A stretch of DNA of 64,000 nucleotides. Source: DATIUV01 sp049322755. GTDB lineage: Bacteria > Pseudomonadota > Gammaproteobacteria > Burkholderiales > UBA6910. Position numbers and translations under genes: made by a program. The notes under the pieces were generated by a model, which was given only the letters and a program-made list of their open reading frames with translations, was not told the DNA's origin and searched no databases. The DNA lies in NCBI GenBank assembly GCA_049322755.1, contig JBMOQX010000027.1, positions 1 to 64,000 of the forward strand, in the 5' to 3' direction. This document shows, in pieces, positions 34,067 through 43,154 of this stretch. The number at the start of each line of letters is the position of its first letter. Within the stretch, counting starts at the first letter, position 1.

Positions 34067-34717
34067 ATGTCCTACCACGAGATGCTGAGTCCCCAGAATT
34101 GCGCGCTGGCGTTGATCGACTTCCAGCCGGCCATGTACCAGGGCGTGTATTCCCATGATCGCCTCACCGTGCTGCACAACACCCAGATCCTGGCCAAGGC
34201 GGCGAAGCTGTTCAAGCTGCCGGTGGTGCTCACCACGGTGGCCAAGGACAGCTTCAGCGGCCCGATGTCGCCGGAGATCACCGACGTCTTCCCGAACCAG
34301 CCCATCATCGACCGCACGTCGATCAACTCCTGGCTCGACGCCGGCTTTCGCGCCGCGGTGGAAAAGACCGGACGGAAGAAGTTTGTCATCGCCGGGCTGT
34401 GGACTGAGGCCTGCGTCATGTTTCCCACGCTGGATATGCTCAAGGCCGGCTACGAGATCTACGTGCCCACCGACGCCTGCGGCGACATCACGCCGGAGGC
34501 GCACGAGCGCGCGGTGCAGCGGCTGGTGCAGGCGGGCGCCGTGCCCATCACGTCGCTGCAATGGACATTCGAGCTGCAGCAGGATTGGGCGCGCGGCGAA
34601 ACCTACGACGGCATGATGGAGATCCTCAAGGCCCACACGCCCTACGGCATCCAGGTGCGCTTCTCCAAGTGGGCGCTGGGCGAGCACGCCAGCGAAGCCG
34701 GCGCCGCCGCGGCCTGA
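34067..34717 (+). CDS. isochorismatase-family cysteine hydrolase (YcaC-like)
   Basis: This 216-residue protein shows the catalytic triad of the isochorismatase-like hydrolases. It has ALIDFQPAMYQ (Asp), TTVAKDSFSGPM (Lys) and GLWTEACVMFPTLDMLK (Cys). The family is mostly amidases or C-N hydrolases; YcaC itself has no settled substrate. Two small XapX membrane-protein genes and an amidohydrolase follow on the same strand, a neighbourhood in which all four may act on one compound. GAGCCC and an AT-richer stretch precede the ATG. Confidence 0.93.
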   Translation: MSYHEMLSPQNCALALIDFQPAMYQGVYSHDRLTVLHNTQILAKAAKLFKLPVVLTTVAKDSFSGPMSPEITDVFPNQPIIDRTSINSWLDAGFRAAVEKTGRKKFVIAGLWTEACVMFPTLDMLKAGYEIYVPTDACGDITPEAHERAVQRLVQAGAVPITSLQWTFELQQDWARGETYDGMMEILKAHTPYGIQVRFSKWALGEHASEAGAAAA

Positions 34718-34724
34718 TGCCAGG

Positions 34725-34955
34725 ATGAAGATCGCCCTCGGTCTGCTGCTGGGGCTGGCCATCGGCGCGCTCTGCCGCTGGGGCGGCGTACCGGCACCGG
34801 CGCCGCCCGCGCTGACGGGCGCGCTGCTGGTGGTGGCGATGACGCTGGGCTACGTGATCGCCGACCGCTGGCTGGCGCGCCGCCCGGCCCGTCACGAGTC
34901 CGAGTGCGGCGGCCCTTCCGGCGCCACCGCGACCCGCCGCGGCGGCGAGCGCTGA
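34725..34955 (+). CDS. XapX domain protein (first of a tandem pair)
   Basis: This 76-residue protein consists of an XapX unit: LGLLLGLAIGALCRWGGVPA, then PPALTGALLVVAMTLGYVIA and DRWL, followed by a hydrophilic tail. It forms two short hydrophobic segments. XapX (DUF1427) proteins have no known function and commonly stand beside isochorismatase-like hydrolases. It starts 7 bases after that gene and is followed after 6 bases by a second copy. Confidence 0.88.
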   Translation: MKIALGLLLGLAIGALCRWGGVPAPAPPALTGALLVVAMTLGYVIADRWLARRPARHESECGGPSGATATRRGGER

Positions 34956-34961
34956 GGTCCC

Positions 34962-35120
34962 GTGATCGAGTCCGCCGTCGGCCTCGGCCTGGGTCTCGCC
35001 ATCGGGGTCGGATGCCGTGTCCTCGACATTCCGCTCCCGGCGCCGCCGCGCCTGGTGGGCGCTTTGCTCGTCGTGGCGATGACCCTGGGTTTCGTCGGCG
35101 CCGACCGTTTGCTGCAGTGA
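34962..35120 (+). CDS. XapX domain protein (second of a tandem pair)
   Basis: This short frame of 52 residues starts with GTG and reads GLGLGLAIGVGCRVLDIPLP, then RLVGALLVVAMTLGFVGADR, which is again an XapX unit. It lacks the hydrophilic tail of the first copy. The two copies are clearly related but differ at many positions, so the duplication is not recent. It ends 10 bases before the amidohydrolase gene and is probably part of the same operon. Confidence 0.85.
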   Translation: MIESAVGLGLGLAIGVGCRVLDIPLPAPPRLVGALLVVAMTLGFVGADRLLQ

Positions 35121-35130
35121 CGGGACCCCT

Positions 35131-37101
35131 ATGACCGTCGCCGACGACCGGCGGCCCGCACCCGGCCGCCGCCGCTTCCTCCAGACCGTCGTCGCCGCCG
35201 CGGCCGCCGCCGGCCTTCCCGGCGCCGCTGGCGCCCAGACCTCCCGCCCGGAGTCCGCCATGATCCTCAAGAACGGCCGCATCACCACAGTCGATCCCAA
35301 ACGCCCGGAAGCCACCGCGGTGGCGATCGAGAACGGCCGCTTCGCCGCCGTCGGCAGCGACGCGGAGATCATGCAGCTCGCCGCGCCCGACGTGCAGGTG
35401 ATCGACGTCGGCGGACGGCGCGTGATTCCCGGTCTGATCGACTCGCACACCCACCCGATCCGCGGCGGGCTCAACTACAACCTGGAGCTGCGCTGGGACG
35501 GCGTGCCGTCGCTCGCCGACGCGATGCGCATGCTGCGCGAACAGGTGGTACGCACGCCCCCGCCGCAGTGGGTGCGCGTCGTGGGTGGCTTCACCGAATA
35601 CCAGTTTGTGGAGAAGCGGGTGCCGACGCTGGCCGAGATCAACGCCGCCGCGCCGGACACACCGGTGTTCATCCTGCGACTCTACGACCGCGCGCTGCTC
35701 AACGCCGCGGCGCTACGCGCGGTGGGCTATACCCGGGAGACGCCGGACCCGCCGGGAAGCGTCATCGAGCGCGACAAGCAGGGCAACCCGACCGGCATGC
35801 TGATCGCGAAGCCCAACGCTTACATCCTCTACGCGACACTGGCGAAGGGGCCGAAACTCTCGTTCGACGACCAGATCAACTCGACCCGGCACTTCATGCG
35901 CGAACTGAACCGGCTTGGCGTCACTTCGGTCATTGACGCCGGCGGGGGCTTCCAGAACTATCCCGACGATTACGCCGTGATCGAGCGCCTGGCGCGCGAC
36001 GGCGATCTCACGGTGCGCATCGCCTACAACCTCTTCCCGCAGAAACCGAAGGAGGAGCTCGCCGACTTTCGGCGCTGGTCGAAACTGGTGCGGCCGGGGC
36101 AGGGCAGCGACATGTACCGTCACAACGGCGCCGGCGAGATGCTGGTGTTCAGCGCCGCCGACTTCGAGGACTTCCGCGAGCCGCGGCCCGACATGGCGCC
36201 GCGGATGGAGGACGAGCTGGAGCGCGTGGTGCGGCTGCTGGCCGAGACCCGATGGCCGTTCCGGCTGCACGCCACGTACGACCAGACCATCGGCCGAGCC
36301 CTCGACGTGTTCGAAAAGGTGCACCGCGACGTTCCGATCGACCGCCTGCACTGGTTCATCGACCACGCCGAGACCATCACGCCGCGCAACATCGACCGCG
36401 TCAGGGCGCTCGGCGGCGGCATCGCGATCCAGCACCGGATGATGTACCAGGGCGAGGATTTCCTCGCGCGCTACGGCGCCGAGGCCGCGGCCAACGCGCC
36501 GCCGATCCGCCGCATCCTGGAATCCGGCGTGCCGCTCGGCGCCGGCACCGACGCGACGCGGGTGGCGAGCTACAACCCCTGGGTGTCGCTGTCGTGGCTG
36601 GTGACCGGCCGCACGCTCGGCGGCACCGTGATCTACCCGCTGGAGAACCGCGTCGACCGGCTCACCGCGCTGCGGCTGTGGACCGAGGCCAACACCTGGT
36701 TCTCGTCCGAGCAGGGCAAGAAGGGCGTGATCGAGGCCGGGCGGCTCGCCGATCTGGCGGTGCTGTCCGACGACTACCTGTCGGTGCCGGACGAGGCGAT
36801 CAAGGACATCACGTCGCTGCTCACTGTCGTCGGCGGCCGCATCGTGCACGGGTCCGGACCGTTCGGCGACCTGGCGCCGCCGCTGCCGCTGGCGAGTCCG
36901 GACTGGTCGCCGGTACGCCACTACGGCGGCTACTTCCGCGCTGCCGGGCATCGCCCCGACGGCGCCGCTGCGCGCTCCACGCACGGCGCGGGTTGCTGCG
37001 CGGTGCACGGCCACGAGCGCCGCGCCACGACGGCTCCGGTGCCGGCCGCCGAGGCCGCGGCGTTCTGGGGTGCGTTCGGCTGCAGTTGCTGGATGGCGTG
37101 A
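35131..37101 (+). CDS. Tat-exported amidohydrolase (YtcJ-like, amidohydrolase 3 family)
   Basis: This 656-residue protein starts with a twin-arginine type signal (GRRRFLQTVVAAAAAAG, cleavage near AGAQT). The metallo-hydrolase part has VIPGLIDSHTHPIRGG (first metal pair), RLHATYDQTIG, DHAETITPRNIDRV and GVPLGAGTDATRVASYNPW (Asp). It would hydrolyse an amide or cyclic substrate in the periplasm. The last 40 residues form an unusual Cys- and His-containing tail (GAGCCAVHGHE and FGCSCWMA) not needed for the family. It follows the isochorismatase-XapX genes. Confidence 0.9.
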   Translation: MTVADDRRPAPGRRRFLQTVVAAAAAAGLPGAAGAQTSRPESAMILKNGRITTVDPKRPEATAVAIENGRFAAVGSDAEIMQLAAPDVQVIDVGGRRVIPGLIDSHTHPIRGGLNYNLELRWDGVPSLADAMRMLREQVVRTPPPQWVRVVGGFTEYQFVEKRVPTLAEINAAAPDTPVFILRLYDRALLNAAALRAVGYTRETPDPPGSVIERDKQGNPTGMLIAKPNAYILYATLAKGPKLSFDDQINSTRHFMRELNRLGVTSVIDAGGGFQNYPDDYAVIERLARDGDLTVRIAYNLFPQKPKEELADFRRWSKLVRPGQGSDMYRHNGAGEMLVFSAADFEDFREPRPDMAPRMEDELERVVRLLAETRWPFRLHATYDQTIGRALDVFEKVHRDVPIDRLHWFIDHAETITPRNIDRVRALGGGIAIQHRMMYQGEDFLARYGAEAAANAPPIRRILESGVPLGAGTDATRVASYNPWVSLSWLVTGRTLGGTVIYPLENRVDRLTALRLWTEANTWFSSEQGKKGVIEAGRLADLAVLSDDYLSVPDEAIKDITSLLTVVGGRIVHGSGPFGDLAPPLPLASPDWSPVRHYGGYFRAAGHRPDGAAARSTHGAGCCAVHGHERRATTAPVPAAEAAAFWGAFGCSCWMA

Positions 37102-37209
37102 CACGCGATAACGCGACCAGCTTGATTTTCGCGGGTCCACCAGGGAGCACATTAGTTCGCCGCTGCTGGCGGCGGTCCATAAGGGGGAGTGCTGAAGGAG
37201 GATCGGAAA

Positions 37210-38082
37210 ATGAAACTCGTGTTCAAGGTGATGCTGGTGTTGATCCTCGCTGTGGCGCTGGTTCGCCCAGTGACCGCGACAGAGAAGCCCAAGGTTGTTC
37301 TTGGCCAGATCGGCCTTTCGTTTTATGCGGTCGTCGGCGGCGTGGTGCAGGAGGTGCTCGGAAAACTGGGCCATCCCGTTGAGATCGTCCAGGGATCTCA
37401 CGCCGAGATCTTCCCCAAGCTCGGAAACGGCGAGGTGGACATCCTCGCGGCGGCGTGGCTCCCCGGCGCGCACGGCCCGCTGCACGCGCCGGTGGCTGAC
37501 AGGACCGTCGAAGTCGCGACGATCTACACGGACGCCAAGCTCTATTGGGCCGTGCCCGATTACGTTCCGGCCAACGTGGTTTCCGCCATCGACGACCTCA
37601 AGAAACCGGATGTCCTTGCCAAGATGGACAAACGCATCGTCGGCATCGGTCCGGATTCTGGCCTCATGCGCGGTGCGGTCAAGATCAACCAGGATTACGG
37701 GCTCGACGCCCTCGGTTATACCATCGTCACCGGCCCCGCGCCCGACTGGATCGCCAACTTCCGCAAGGCGGTGGACGAAAAGCGTTGGGTGGTGATGCCG
37801 TTGTGGCAGCCGCACTTCCTGAACCGCGCCTATCGGGTGCGCATCCTGGCCGAACCCAAGGGCATCTACGGCACCGATCGGGCAGTGCTGCTGGCGAGGA
37901 AGGATGCGTGGGAGAAATTTCCTGCAAACACCCGCGCCGTGCTCTCCCGCATCAGCCTCGGGTTGGACGCGGTGACCGAGATGGACTACGCGGTCAACGT
38001 GGACAAGAAGTCCCCGCGCGACGCCGCACGTGAGTGGCTGCAGAAGAATCCGCAGCGCGTGAACGCATGGTTCGGGTCGTGA
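37210..38082 (+). CDS. glycine betaine/choline-type ABC transporter substrate-binding protein (OpuAC family)
   Basis: This 290-residue exported protein has a signal peptide (VMLVLILAVALVRPVTA) and an OpuAC-type fold. It has IVQGSHAEIFPKLGNGEVDI, AAWLPGAHGPLH, IGPDSGLMRGAVKINQDYG and WVVMPLWQPHFLNRAYRV with several conserved tryptophans and tyrosines that could form an aromatic cage. No permease or ATPase gene is adjacent, so it is an orphan binding protein. AAGGAGGATCGG before the ATG fixes the start. Lower GC than its neighbours is noticeable in this stretch (37100-40010). Confidence 0.88.
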   Translation: MKLVFKVMLVLILAVALVRPVTATEKPKVVLGQIGLSFYAVVGGVVQEVLGKLGHPVEIVQGSHAEIFPKLGNGEVDILAAAWLPGAHGPLHAPVADRTVEVATIYTDAKLYWAVPDYVPANVVSAIDDLKKPDVLAKMDKRIVGIGPDSGLMRGAVKINQDYGLDALGYTIVTGPAPDWIANFRKAVDEKRWVVMPLWQPHFLNRAYRVRILAEPKGIYGTDRAVLLARKDAWEKFPANTRAVLSRISLGLDAVTEMDYAVNVDKKSPRDAAREWLQKNPQRVNAWFGS

Positions 38083-38095
38083 TGGAGGATCCGCG

Positions 38096-39007
38096 ATGAC
38101 CAGTAACCGCGTGGTCGGCCTGGTGGGGGCCGGTGGGGCCCTTGGCTCCCTGATCGCCTCCGCCCTGCTCGATCTGCCGAACGTCGAATTGCGCTGCTTG
38201 GCGCGGCCGAGCAGCCGGGACCGGCTCGAGCCCCACGCGGCGCGCGGCGCCAGGATCGTCGAGGGCAGCCTTGACCCCGGGGCCGAGGCGGCCCTAGGGC
38301 GCTTTTGCGCGGGCGCCGACGCGTTGATATGTGCTGCCCAGGGCGGGCCCGAAGTGATCATCGACGGCCAGCTCCGGCTGCTGAACGCCGCAGCGGCCGC
38401 CGGCGTGAAGCGTTTCATTCCATCGGACTTCTCGTTCGACTTTTTCAATCTTGCGGAAGGCGAAAATGTGATGTCGGACCAGCGGCGCAGCTTCGCCTCG
38501 GCTGCCGAGGCGCAGAACTCGGCGGTCGAGGTGGTCCACGTGCTGAACGGCTGTTTTCTGGACCGGCGGGTGCTGTTCGGTTTTCTCGGCGTAATCGACG
38601 CCGAGACAGGGACAGCGCGCTTCTGGGGCGACGGCCGCCAGAAGATGGATTTCACCACCTACGCGGATGCGGCGCGCTACGTTGCCGCCGCGGCGACCGA
38701 TCCGCGTCCCCTGCCTTCGCGCTTCAACATTGCCGGGGACATTCTGGACTTCCACGAGCTGGTGCGCGCCTTCGAGGAAGGCTCGGGACGGCGACTGGCG
38801 GTTGAGCGACTGGGGAGCCTGGAAGATCTGGATGCCCGGATCGCCGAACTGCAGCGCGCCGATCCGGCCAACGTCCCCGCGTATCTTCCACTCATGTATT
38901 ACCGGGCAATGCTGAACGGCAAGGCCAAGCTCGGAGAACTCGTCAACGACCGCTATCCGCACATTCGGCCGACGCGGGCCGTTGAGTACTTTCGGGAGAA
39001 CTTCTGA
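38096..39007 (+). CDS. NmrA-like / isoflavone-reductase-like NAD(P)-binding protein
   Basis: This 303-residue protein is an atypical short-chain fold protein. It has the coenzyme loop VGLVGAGGALGSLIASALL, AGVKRFIPSDFSFDFF and DFTTYADAARYVAAAATD. Relatives (NmrA, isoflavone reductases) either reduce phenylpropanoid-type compounds or sense the NADP redox state. It follows the binding-protein gene by 13 bases and precedes an AEC transporter gene. Together the three might handle one small organic acid or aromatic compound, which is inference. Confidence 0.88.
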   Translation: MTSNRVVGLVGAGGALGSLIASALLDLPNVELRCLARPSSRDRLEPHAARGARIVEGSLDPGAEAALGRFCAGADALICAAQGGPEVIIDGQLRLLNAAAAAGVKRFIPSDFSFDFFNLAEGENVMSDQRRSFASAAEAQNSAVEVVHVLNGCFLDRRVLFGFLGVIDAETGTARFWGDGRQKMDFTTYADAARYVAAAATDPRPLPSRFNIAGDILDFHELVRAFEEGSGRRLAVERLGSLEDLDARIAELQRADPANVPAYLPLMYYRAMLNGKAKLGELVNDRYPHIRPTRAVEYFRENF

Positions 39008-39068
39008 GGTCCGGCAGCGTGCCACGGTGGGTCGACGCGATCGGATTCTCCCCGCGGGAAGGGAAACG

Positions 39069-40010
39069 ATGGACACGCTCTTGTCGCTGACCGCCCCGGT
39101 CTTTATCGTCATCGGCTTGGGGTGGGCGGGAGCGAAGTGGGCGATCGTGCCGATCGAGGCTGCACGGGCTTTGAACGCCTACGTTTTCACTTTCGCGATG
39201 CCTGCGCTCATTGTTCGCACCTTGGGCCGGCAGCCGGCGGATAGCCTGGTCGAGCCGCGGTTCTTCGCGGCGTGGTTCGTCGTCGGTCTGTCCCTGTTCG
39301 GGATCGGTGCGCTCATAACGCGGATCGCGTTCAAGGACACGGCGGGCGGCTTGGCCGTTGCCGGGCAGGCGGCGTCAGTCGGCAATATCGGCTTTCTGGG
39401 CGTGCCGCTGGTACTGGAGGCGTTCGGGCCGGAGGCGGCGGGTCCGCTCGCTCTTGCTCTGACCGTCGATTTGATCGTCCTGATTCCGCTTTCGATTCTG
39501 ATCCTGGAGGCGCAACGGGAGGATAGGAGAGGGCTCGGCGGCGCGACGCTGGCGCTTAAAGGGGCGATTCTGAACCCGTTCCTTCTATCCATCATCGCCG
39601 GTCTTGGGCTTGCCCTCATGGGCGTCCAGCTTCCGGGTCCCGCCGACCGGACGATGGCATTTTTGGGCGCCGCCGCTGGCCCGACGGCCTTGTTTGCGCT
39701 GGGCCTCTCGCTTGCCGGGCGCCGAGCGGAGGGCGACCTGGGCCCGAGCTTGACCCTGGTGGCGCTCAAGCTGCTGGTCCATCCGGCCGCGCTGATGCTC
39801 GCCATGGCGGCGCTCGGCGTCGACCCCGGGCCGGCGGCGGTTGGTCTCGTCCTCGCGAGCCTGCCGGTCGCGGGCAATGTGTTTGTCATCGCCGAGCGAT
39901 ACGGAACACGGGCTCGGCGCGCATCGACGGCGGTGGTTCTGTCGACGATCATCGCAGTCGGCACGGTGACGATCGCCATCGAATTCGCCGGCGGGTGGTC
40001 CGGAAGCTAA
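39069..40010 (+). CDS. AEC-family transporter (auxin efflux carrier / malonate-type permease)
   Basis: This 313-residue membrane protein has about ten hydrophobic segments and the AEC pattern: LSLTAPVFIVIGLGWAGAKW, YVFTFAMPALIVRTLG, ASVGNIGFLGVPLVLEAFG and NPFLLSIIAGLGLALMG. The N-x-G-F-x-G-x-P motif in the middle is family-typical. Bacterial members move malonate, malate or other carboxylates. The ATG at 39069 has GGAAGGGAAA before it. It sits directly after the NmrA-like gene. Confidence 0.9.
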   Translation: MDTLLSLTAPVFIVIGLGWAGAKWAIVPIEAARALNAYVFTFAMPALIVRTLGRQPADSLVEPRFFAAWFVVGLSLFGIGALITRIAFKDTAGGLAVAGQAASVGNIGFLGVPLVLEAFGPEAAGPLALALTVDLIVLIPLSILILEAQREDRRGLGGATLALKGAILNPFLLSIIAGLGLALMGVQLPGPADRTMAFLGAAAGPTALFALGLSLAGRRAEGDLGPSLTLVALKLLVHPAALMLAMAALGVDPGPAAVGLVLASLPVAGNVFVIAERYGTRARRASTAVVLSTIIAVGTVTIAIEFAGGWSGS

Positions 40011-40027
40011 GAGGAGTCGACGCGAAC

Positions 40028-41647
40028 ATGAGCACAAGGAGCGACGCGCCGGCCCCGCTTTCCACCTGGAGCACGCTGCGCATTCCACTGTTCCGCGCGC
40101 TGTGGATCGCCACTGTCGCCTCCAACATCGGCACCTGGATGCACGACGTCGGCGCCGGCTGGCTCATGACCAGCCTGGCGCCGTCGCCCCTCATGGTGGC
40201 GCTGGTGCAGGCGGCCACCACCCTGCCGGTGTTCTTGCTGGCGTTTCCTGCCGGCGCGCTCGCCGACGTCGTCGACCGCCGGCGGTACCTTATCGCCACG
40301 CAGTGCTGGATGCTGATGGTGGCGGCGGCGCTGGGCGCGCTGACGCTCTCGGGGCTGATCAACGCCGGCTGGCTGCTGGCGCTCACGTTCGCGCTCGGCG
40401 TCGGCACGGCGCTGATGATGCCGGCGTGGGCGGCGCTCTACCCGGACGTGGTCCCGCGCGATCACCTGCAGTCGGCGGTGGCGCTGAACAGCATGGGCAT
40501 GAACGTCTCGCGCGCCATCGGGCCGGCGCTCGCCGGCGTGATCGTCGCCGCCTCCGGGCCCGGCATGGTGTTCGCTCTCAACGCGCTGAGCTTCCTCGGC
40601 GTGATCGCGGTACTGTGGTCCTGGAAGCGCGCGCCGCGCGCGAGCCACCTGCCGGCGGAGCGTTTCCTCGGCGCGCTGCGCGCGGGCTTCCGCTACGTCC
40701 GGCACGCGCCGCCGCTGCAGCGGGTGCTGGTGCGCGGCGCAGCGTTCTTCGTCTTCGCCAGCGCCACCTGGGCTTTCCTGCCGCTGGTGGCGCGCCAGGA
40801 GCTCTCCGGCGGCGCCGCGCTTTACGGCTGGCTGGTGGCGTGCATCGGCGTTGGTGCGGTGGCCGGCGCCGTGGTGCTGCCGAAAATCCGGGCGCGCGTC
40901 TCCCGCGACCGCATGGTGGCGGGCGCGACGGTGGTCTTCGCCGCATGCGCGGTGGCGCTGGCGTTTGTGCGCGACGTGCCGGCGCTGTCGGTGGCGATGC
41001 TGGCGGCCGGCGCGGCGTGGATCGCGGCCATGTCGTCGTTCCAGATGGCAGCGCAGATGGCGCTGCCGGATTGGGTGCGGGCGCGCGGGCTGGCGGCGTT
41101 CATGGTGGTGTTCATGGGCGGCATGGCCGCGGGCAGCGCGCTGTGGGGTCAGGCGGCCGAGTGGCTCGGCATACCCTGGGCCCTGACGCTGGCCGCCGCC
41201 GGCGCGCTGCTGGGCGTCGCCGCCACCTGGCGCGTCGGCATCGGCGGCCACGACCGGCTCGACCTCACGCCGTCGGTGCACTGGCCGCCGCTGGTGACGT
41301 CCGGTGCCGAGGGTCGCGGCCCGGTGCTGGTCTTGATCGAGTACCGCGTCGATGCGGCCGATGCCGCGGCGTTCGTCGCTGAAATGAGCGAACTGGCAAG
41401 GGCGCGGCGCCGCGACGGCGCCTACGTCTGGGGCCTGTTCCGCGACACTGACGATCCGGCGCGCTTCATCGAGCAGTTCCAGGTGGAGTCCTGGGAAGAA
41501 CACCTGCGCCAGCACCACCGCGTGACGCACGCCGACCGCGAGGTGGAGGAGCGTGCCAACCGCTTCCATCGCGGCGACGCGCCGCCGGTCGTGACCCACG
41601 CGATCGCTGCGCGGCCGGAGCCGGACGGTGAGAGCGGACCGGCGTGA
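40028..41647 (+). CDS. MFS_3-type exporter with C-terminal ABM-like domain (first paralog)
   Basis: This 539-residue protein has a 12-helix major facilitator part (residues 1-410) of the MFS_3 (enterobactin-exporter-like) group, with RIPLFRALWIATVASNIGTW, FPAGALADVVDRRRYL and GMNVSRAIGPALAGV. It has a soluble C-terminal domain (about 435-520) with VLVLIEYRVDAADAAAFVAE and LFRDTDDPARFIEQFQVESW, which resembles antibiotic-biosynthesis-monooxygenase folds. The substrate is unknown. A clear paralog lies at 44136, with a porin, DoxX and YdcZ gene between. Confidence 0.9.
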   Translation: MSTRSDAPAPLSTWSTLRIPLFRALWIATVASNIGTWMHDVGAGWLMTSLAPSPLMVALVQAATTLPVFLLAFPAGALADVVDRRRYLIATQCWMLMVAAALGALTLSGLINAGWLLALTFALGVGTALMMPAWAALYPDVVPRDHLQSAVALNSMGMNVSRAIGPALAGVIVAASGPGMVFALNALSFLGVIAVLWSWKRAPRASHLPAERFLGALRAGFRYVRHAPPLQRVLVRGAAFFVFASATWAFLPLVARQELSGGAALYGWLVACIGVGAVAGAVVLPKIRARVSRDRMVAGATVVFAACAVALAFVRDVPALSVAMLAAGAAWIAAMSSFQMAAQMALPDWVRARGLAAFMVVFMGGMAAGSALWGQAAEWLGIPWALTLAAAGALLGVAATWRVGIGGHDRLDLTPSVHWPPLVTSGAEGRGPVLVLIEYRVDAADAAAFVAEMSELARARRRDGAYVWGLFRDTDDPARFIEQFQVESWEEHLRQHHRVTHADREVEERANRFHRGDAPPVVTHAIAARPEPDGESGPA

Positions 41648-43106
41648 GGGGGACGCCGGGCCTTTCGCGCCGGCGCGCGCCGGACACGTTCACGGCGGCG
41701 CTGCAGGGGGTTCGCCTCGGGCGCTCGCATCGCTGGCACGCCTTGGTGCGCTGGCGGCGGGCATCGGATTTGCCATGTCCGCCGCGGCGGATGCGCCCTG
41801 CGTTCCCGGCGTCGCCAAGGTCCGCTACGACGACGATATCGCCTGCTTCCGCGAGCCGGCGAACCGCCGGGATTCCCTCGATCGCCTGAAGTTCGTTCCC
41901 CTGGTGGCCGGCGCGTACCTGAGCCTGGGCGGTGAGGTGCGCCAGCGCTACGAGCACACGCGCGATCCCGCGTTCGGCACCGACCCCCAGGACCGCGCCG
42001 GGGTGTGGCTGCAGCGCTACGCCGCCCACGCTGACCTGCGGTTGGGCGATGACGTCCGGCTGTTCGCGCAGCTCGTGAGCGCGCTGGCGGCGGGGCGGGC
42101 CGGCGGCCCGAGCCCGGTGGACGAGAACGAGCTGGAGCTGCAGAACGGGTTCGTCGACCTGCGCGTTGCCGGCGCCGTCGCGACGCTTACGCTGCGGCCG
42201 GGTCGGCAGGAACTCCAGTATGGCGCCGGCCGCCTGGTGAACGTCCGCGAGGGACCCAACGTCCGCCGCACTTTCGACGCCGCCCGCGCGATCCTGCAGG
42301 CGTCCGCCTGGCGCGTCGACGGCTTCTACGCCCGGCCGCGCGTGAGCGAGCGCGGCGCGTTCGACGACTTCCGCGACGGCGACCAGGCGCTGTGGGGCGC
42401 TTACGCGGTGGGCGCTGCCCCGATCGGCGGTCGCATCGATCTCTACTACCTCGGTTTTCGCGACGACGAAGGATCGTTCCAGCAGGGCACGGCGCGGGAG
42501 CGGCGCCACTCGCTCGGCGCCCGCGTTTGGGGAACCGGGGGCGCCTGGGATTGGAACTGGGAGGCGCTCCACCAGTTCGGCCGCTTCGGCGCGGGCGACA
42601 TCCGTGCCTGGACCCTCGCGACGGACACGGGGTACACGTTTCGCGACGCCGCCTGGCGCCCGCGGGTCGCGATCAATGCCAACGTCGCGAGCGGCGACGG
42701 CGATCCTGCCGACCCGGATCTCGGCACGTTCAACCCGCTCTTTCCCCGCGGCAACTACTTCTCCGAGGCGGCGGTGCTGGGACCGCGCAACTTCTTCAAC
42801 GTCCACCCTTTTCTGACCGTCCAGCCCGCGGGAGGGTGGCGCGTCACCGCGGACGTCAACTTCTTCTGGCGGCTGGAGACGGCGGACGGCGTCTACGCAC
42901 CCTCCGGCCAGCTGATCCGCGCCGCGGGCGGCAGCGACGAGCGCTTCGTCGGCTGGTCGGTGTCGCTGACCTCGGAATACGCGCTCACGCGACGGCTCAC
43001 GTTCACGGCGATCTACACCCATTTCGCCGCCGGCGACTTTATCCAGGCCACCGGACCGGCGGAGAATATCGACTTCGTGGAGCTGACCCTGCAGTTCCGC
43101 TTTTGA
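41628..43106 (+). CDS. alginate-export-type outer-membrane beta-barrel protein
   Basis: This 492-residue frame contains a signal peptide at about residues 34-54 (LGALAAGIGFAMSAAADA) and then a long stretch of alternating polar and hydrophobic residues of a beta barrel. It has GGEVRQRYEHTRDPAFG, TLRPGRQELQYGAGRLVN and NYFSEAAVLGPRNFFNVHP, and ends FVELTLQFRF with a C-terminal phenylalanine, as outer-membrane proteins do. The pattern is that of the alginate_exp porin family. The GTG at 41628 overlaps the previous gene by 20 bases. The long region before the signal peptide makes this start uncertain. Confidence 0.85.
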   Translation: MRADRREGDAGPFAPARAGHVHGGAAGGSPRALASLARLGALAAGIGFAMSAAADAPCVPGVAKVRYDDDIACFREPANRRDSLDRLKFVPLVAGAYLSLGGEVRQRYEHTRDPAFGTDPQDRAGVWLQRYAAHADLRLGDDVRLFAQLVSALAAGRAGGPSPVDENELELQNGFVDLRVAGAVATLTLRPGRQELQYGAGRLVNVREGPNVRRTFDAARAILQASAWRVDGFYARPRVSERGAFDDFRDGDQALWGAYAVGAAPIGGRIDLYYLGFRDDEGSFQQGTARERRHSLGARVWGTGGAWDWNWEALHQFGRFGAGDIRAWTLATDTGYTFRDAAWRPRVAINANVASGDGDPADPDLGTFNPLFPRGNYFSEAAVLGPRNFFNVHPFLTVQPAGGWRVTADVNFFWRLETADGVYAPSGQLIRAAGGSDERFVGWSVSLTSEYALTRRLTFTAIYTHFAAGDFIQATGPAENIDFVELTLQFRF

Positions 43107-43154
43107 GGTGGCGCCCGAGGCGGACGCCCCTGGTCCCCCGTCAAGGAGACGACG

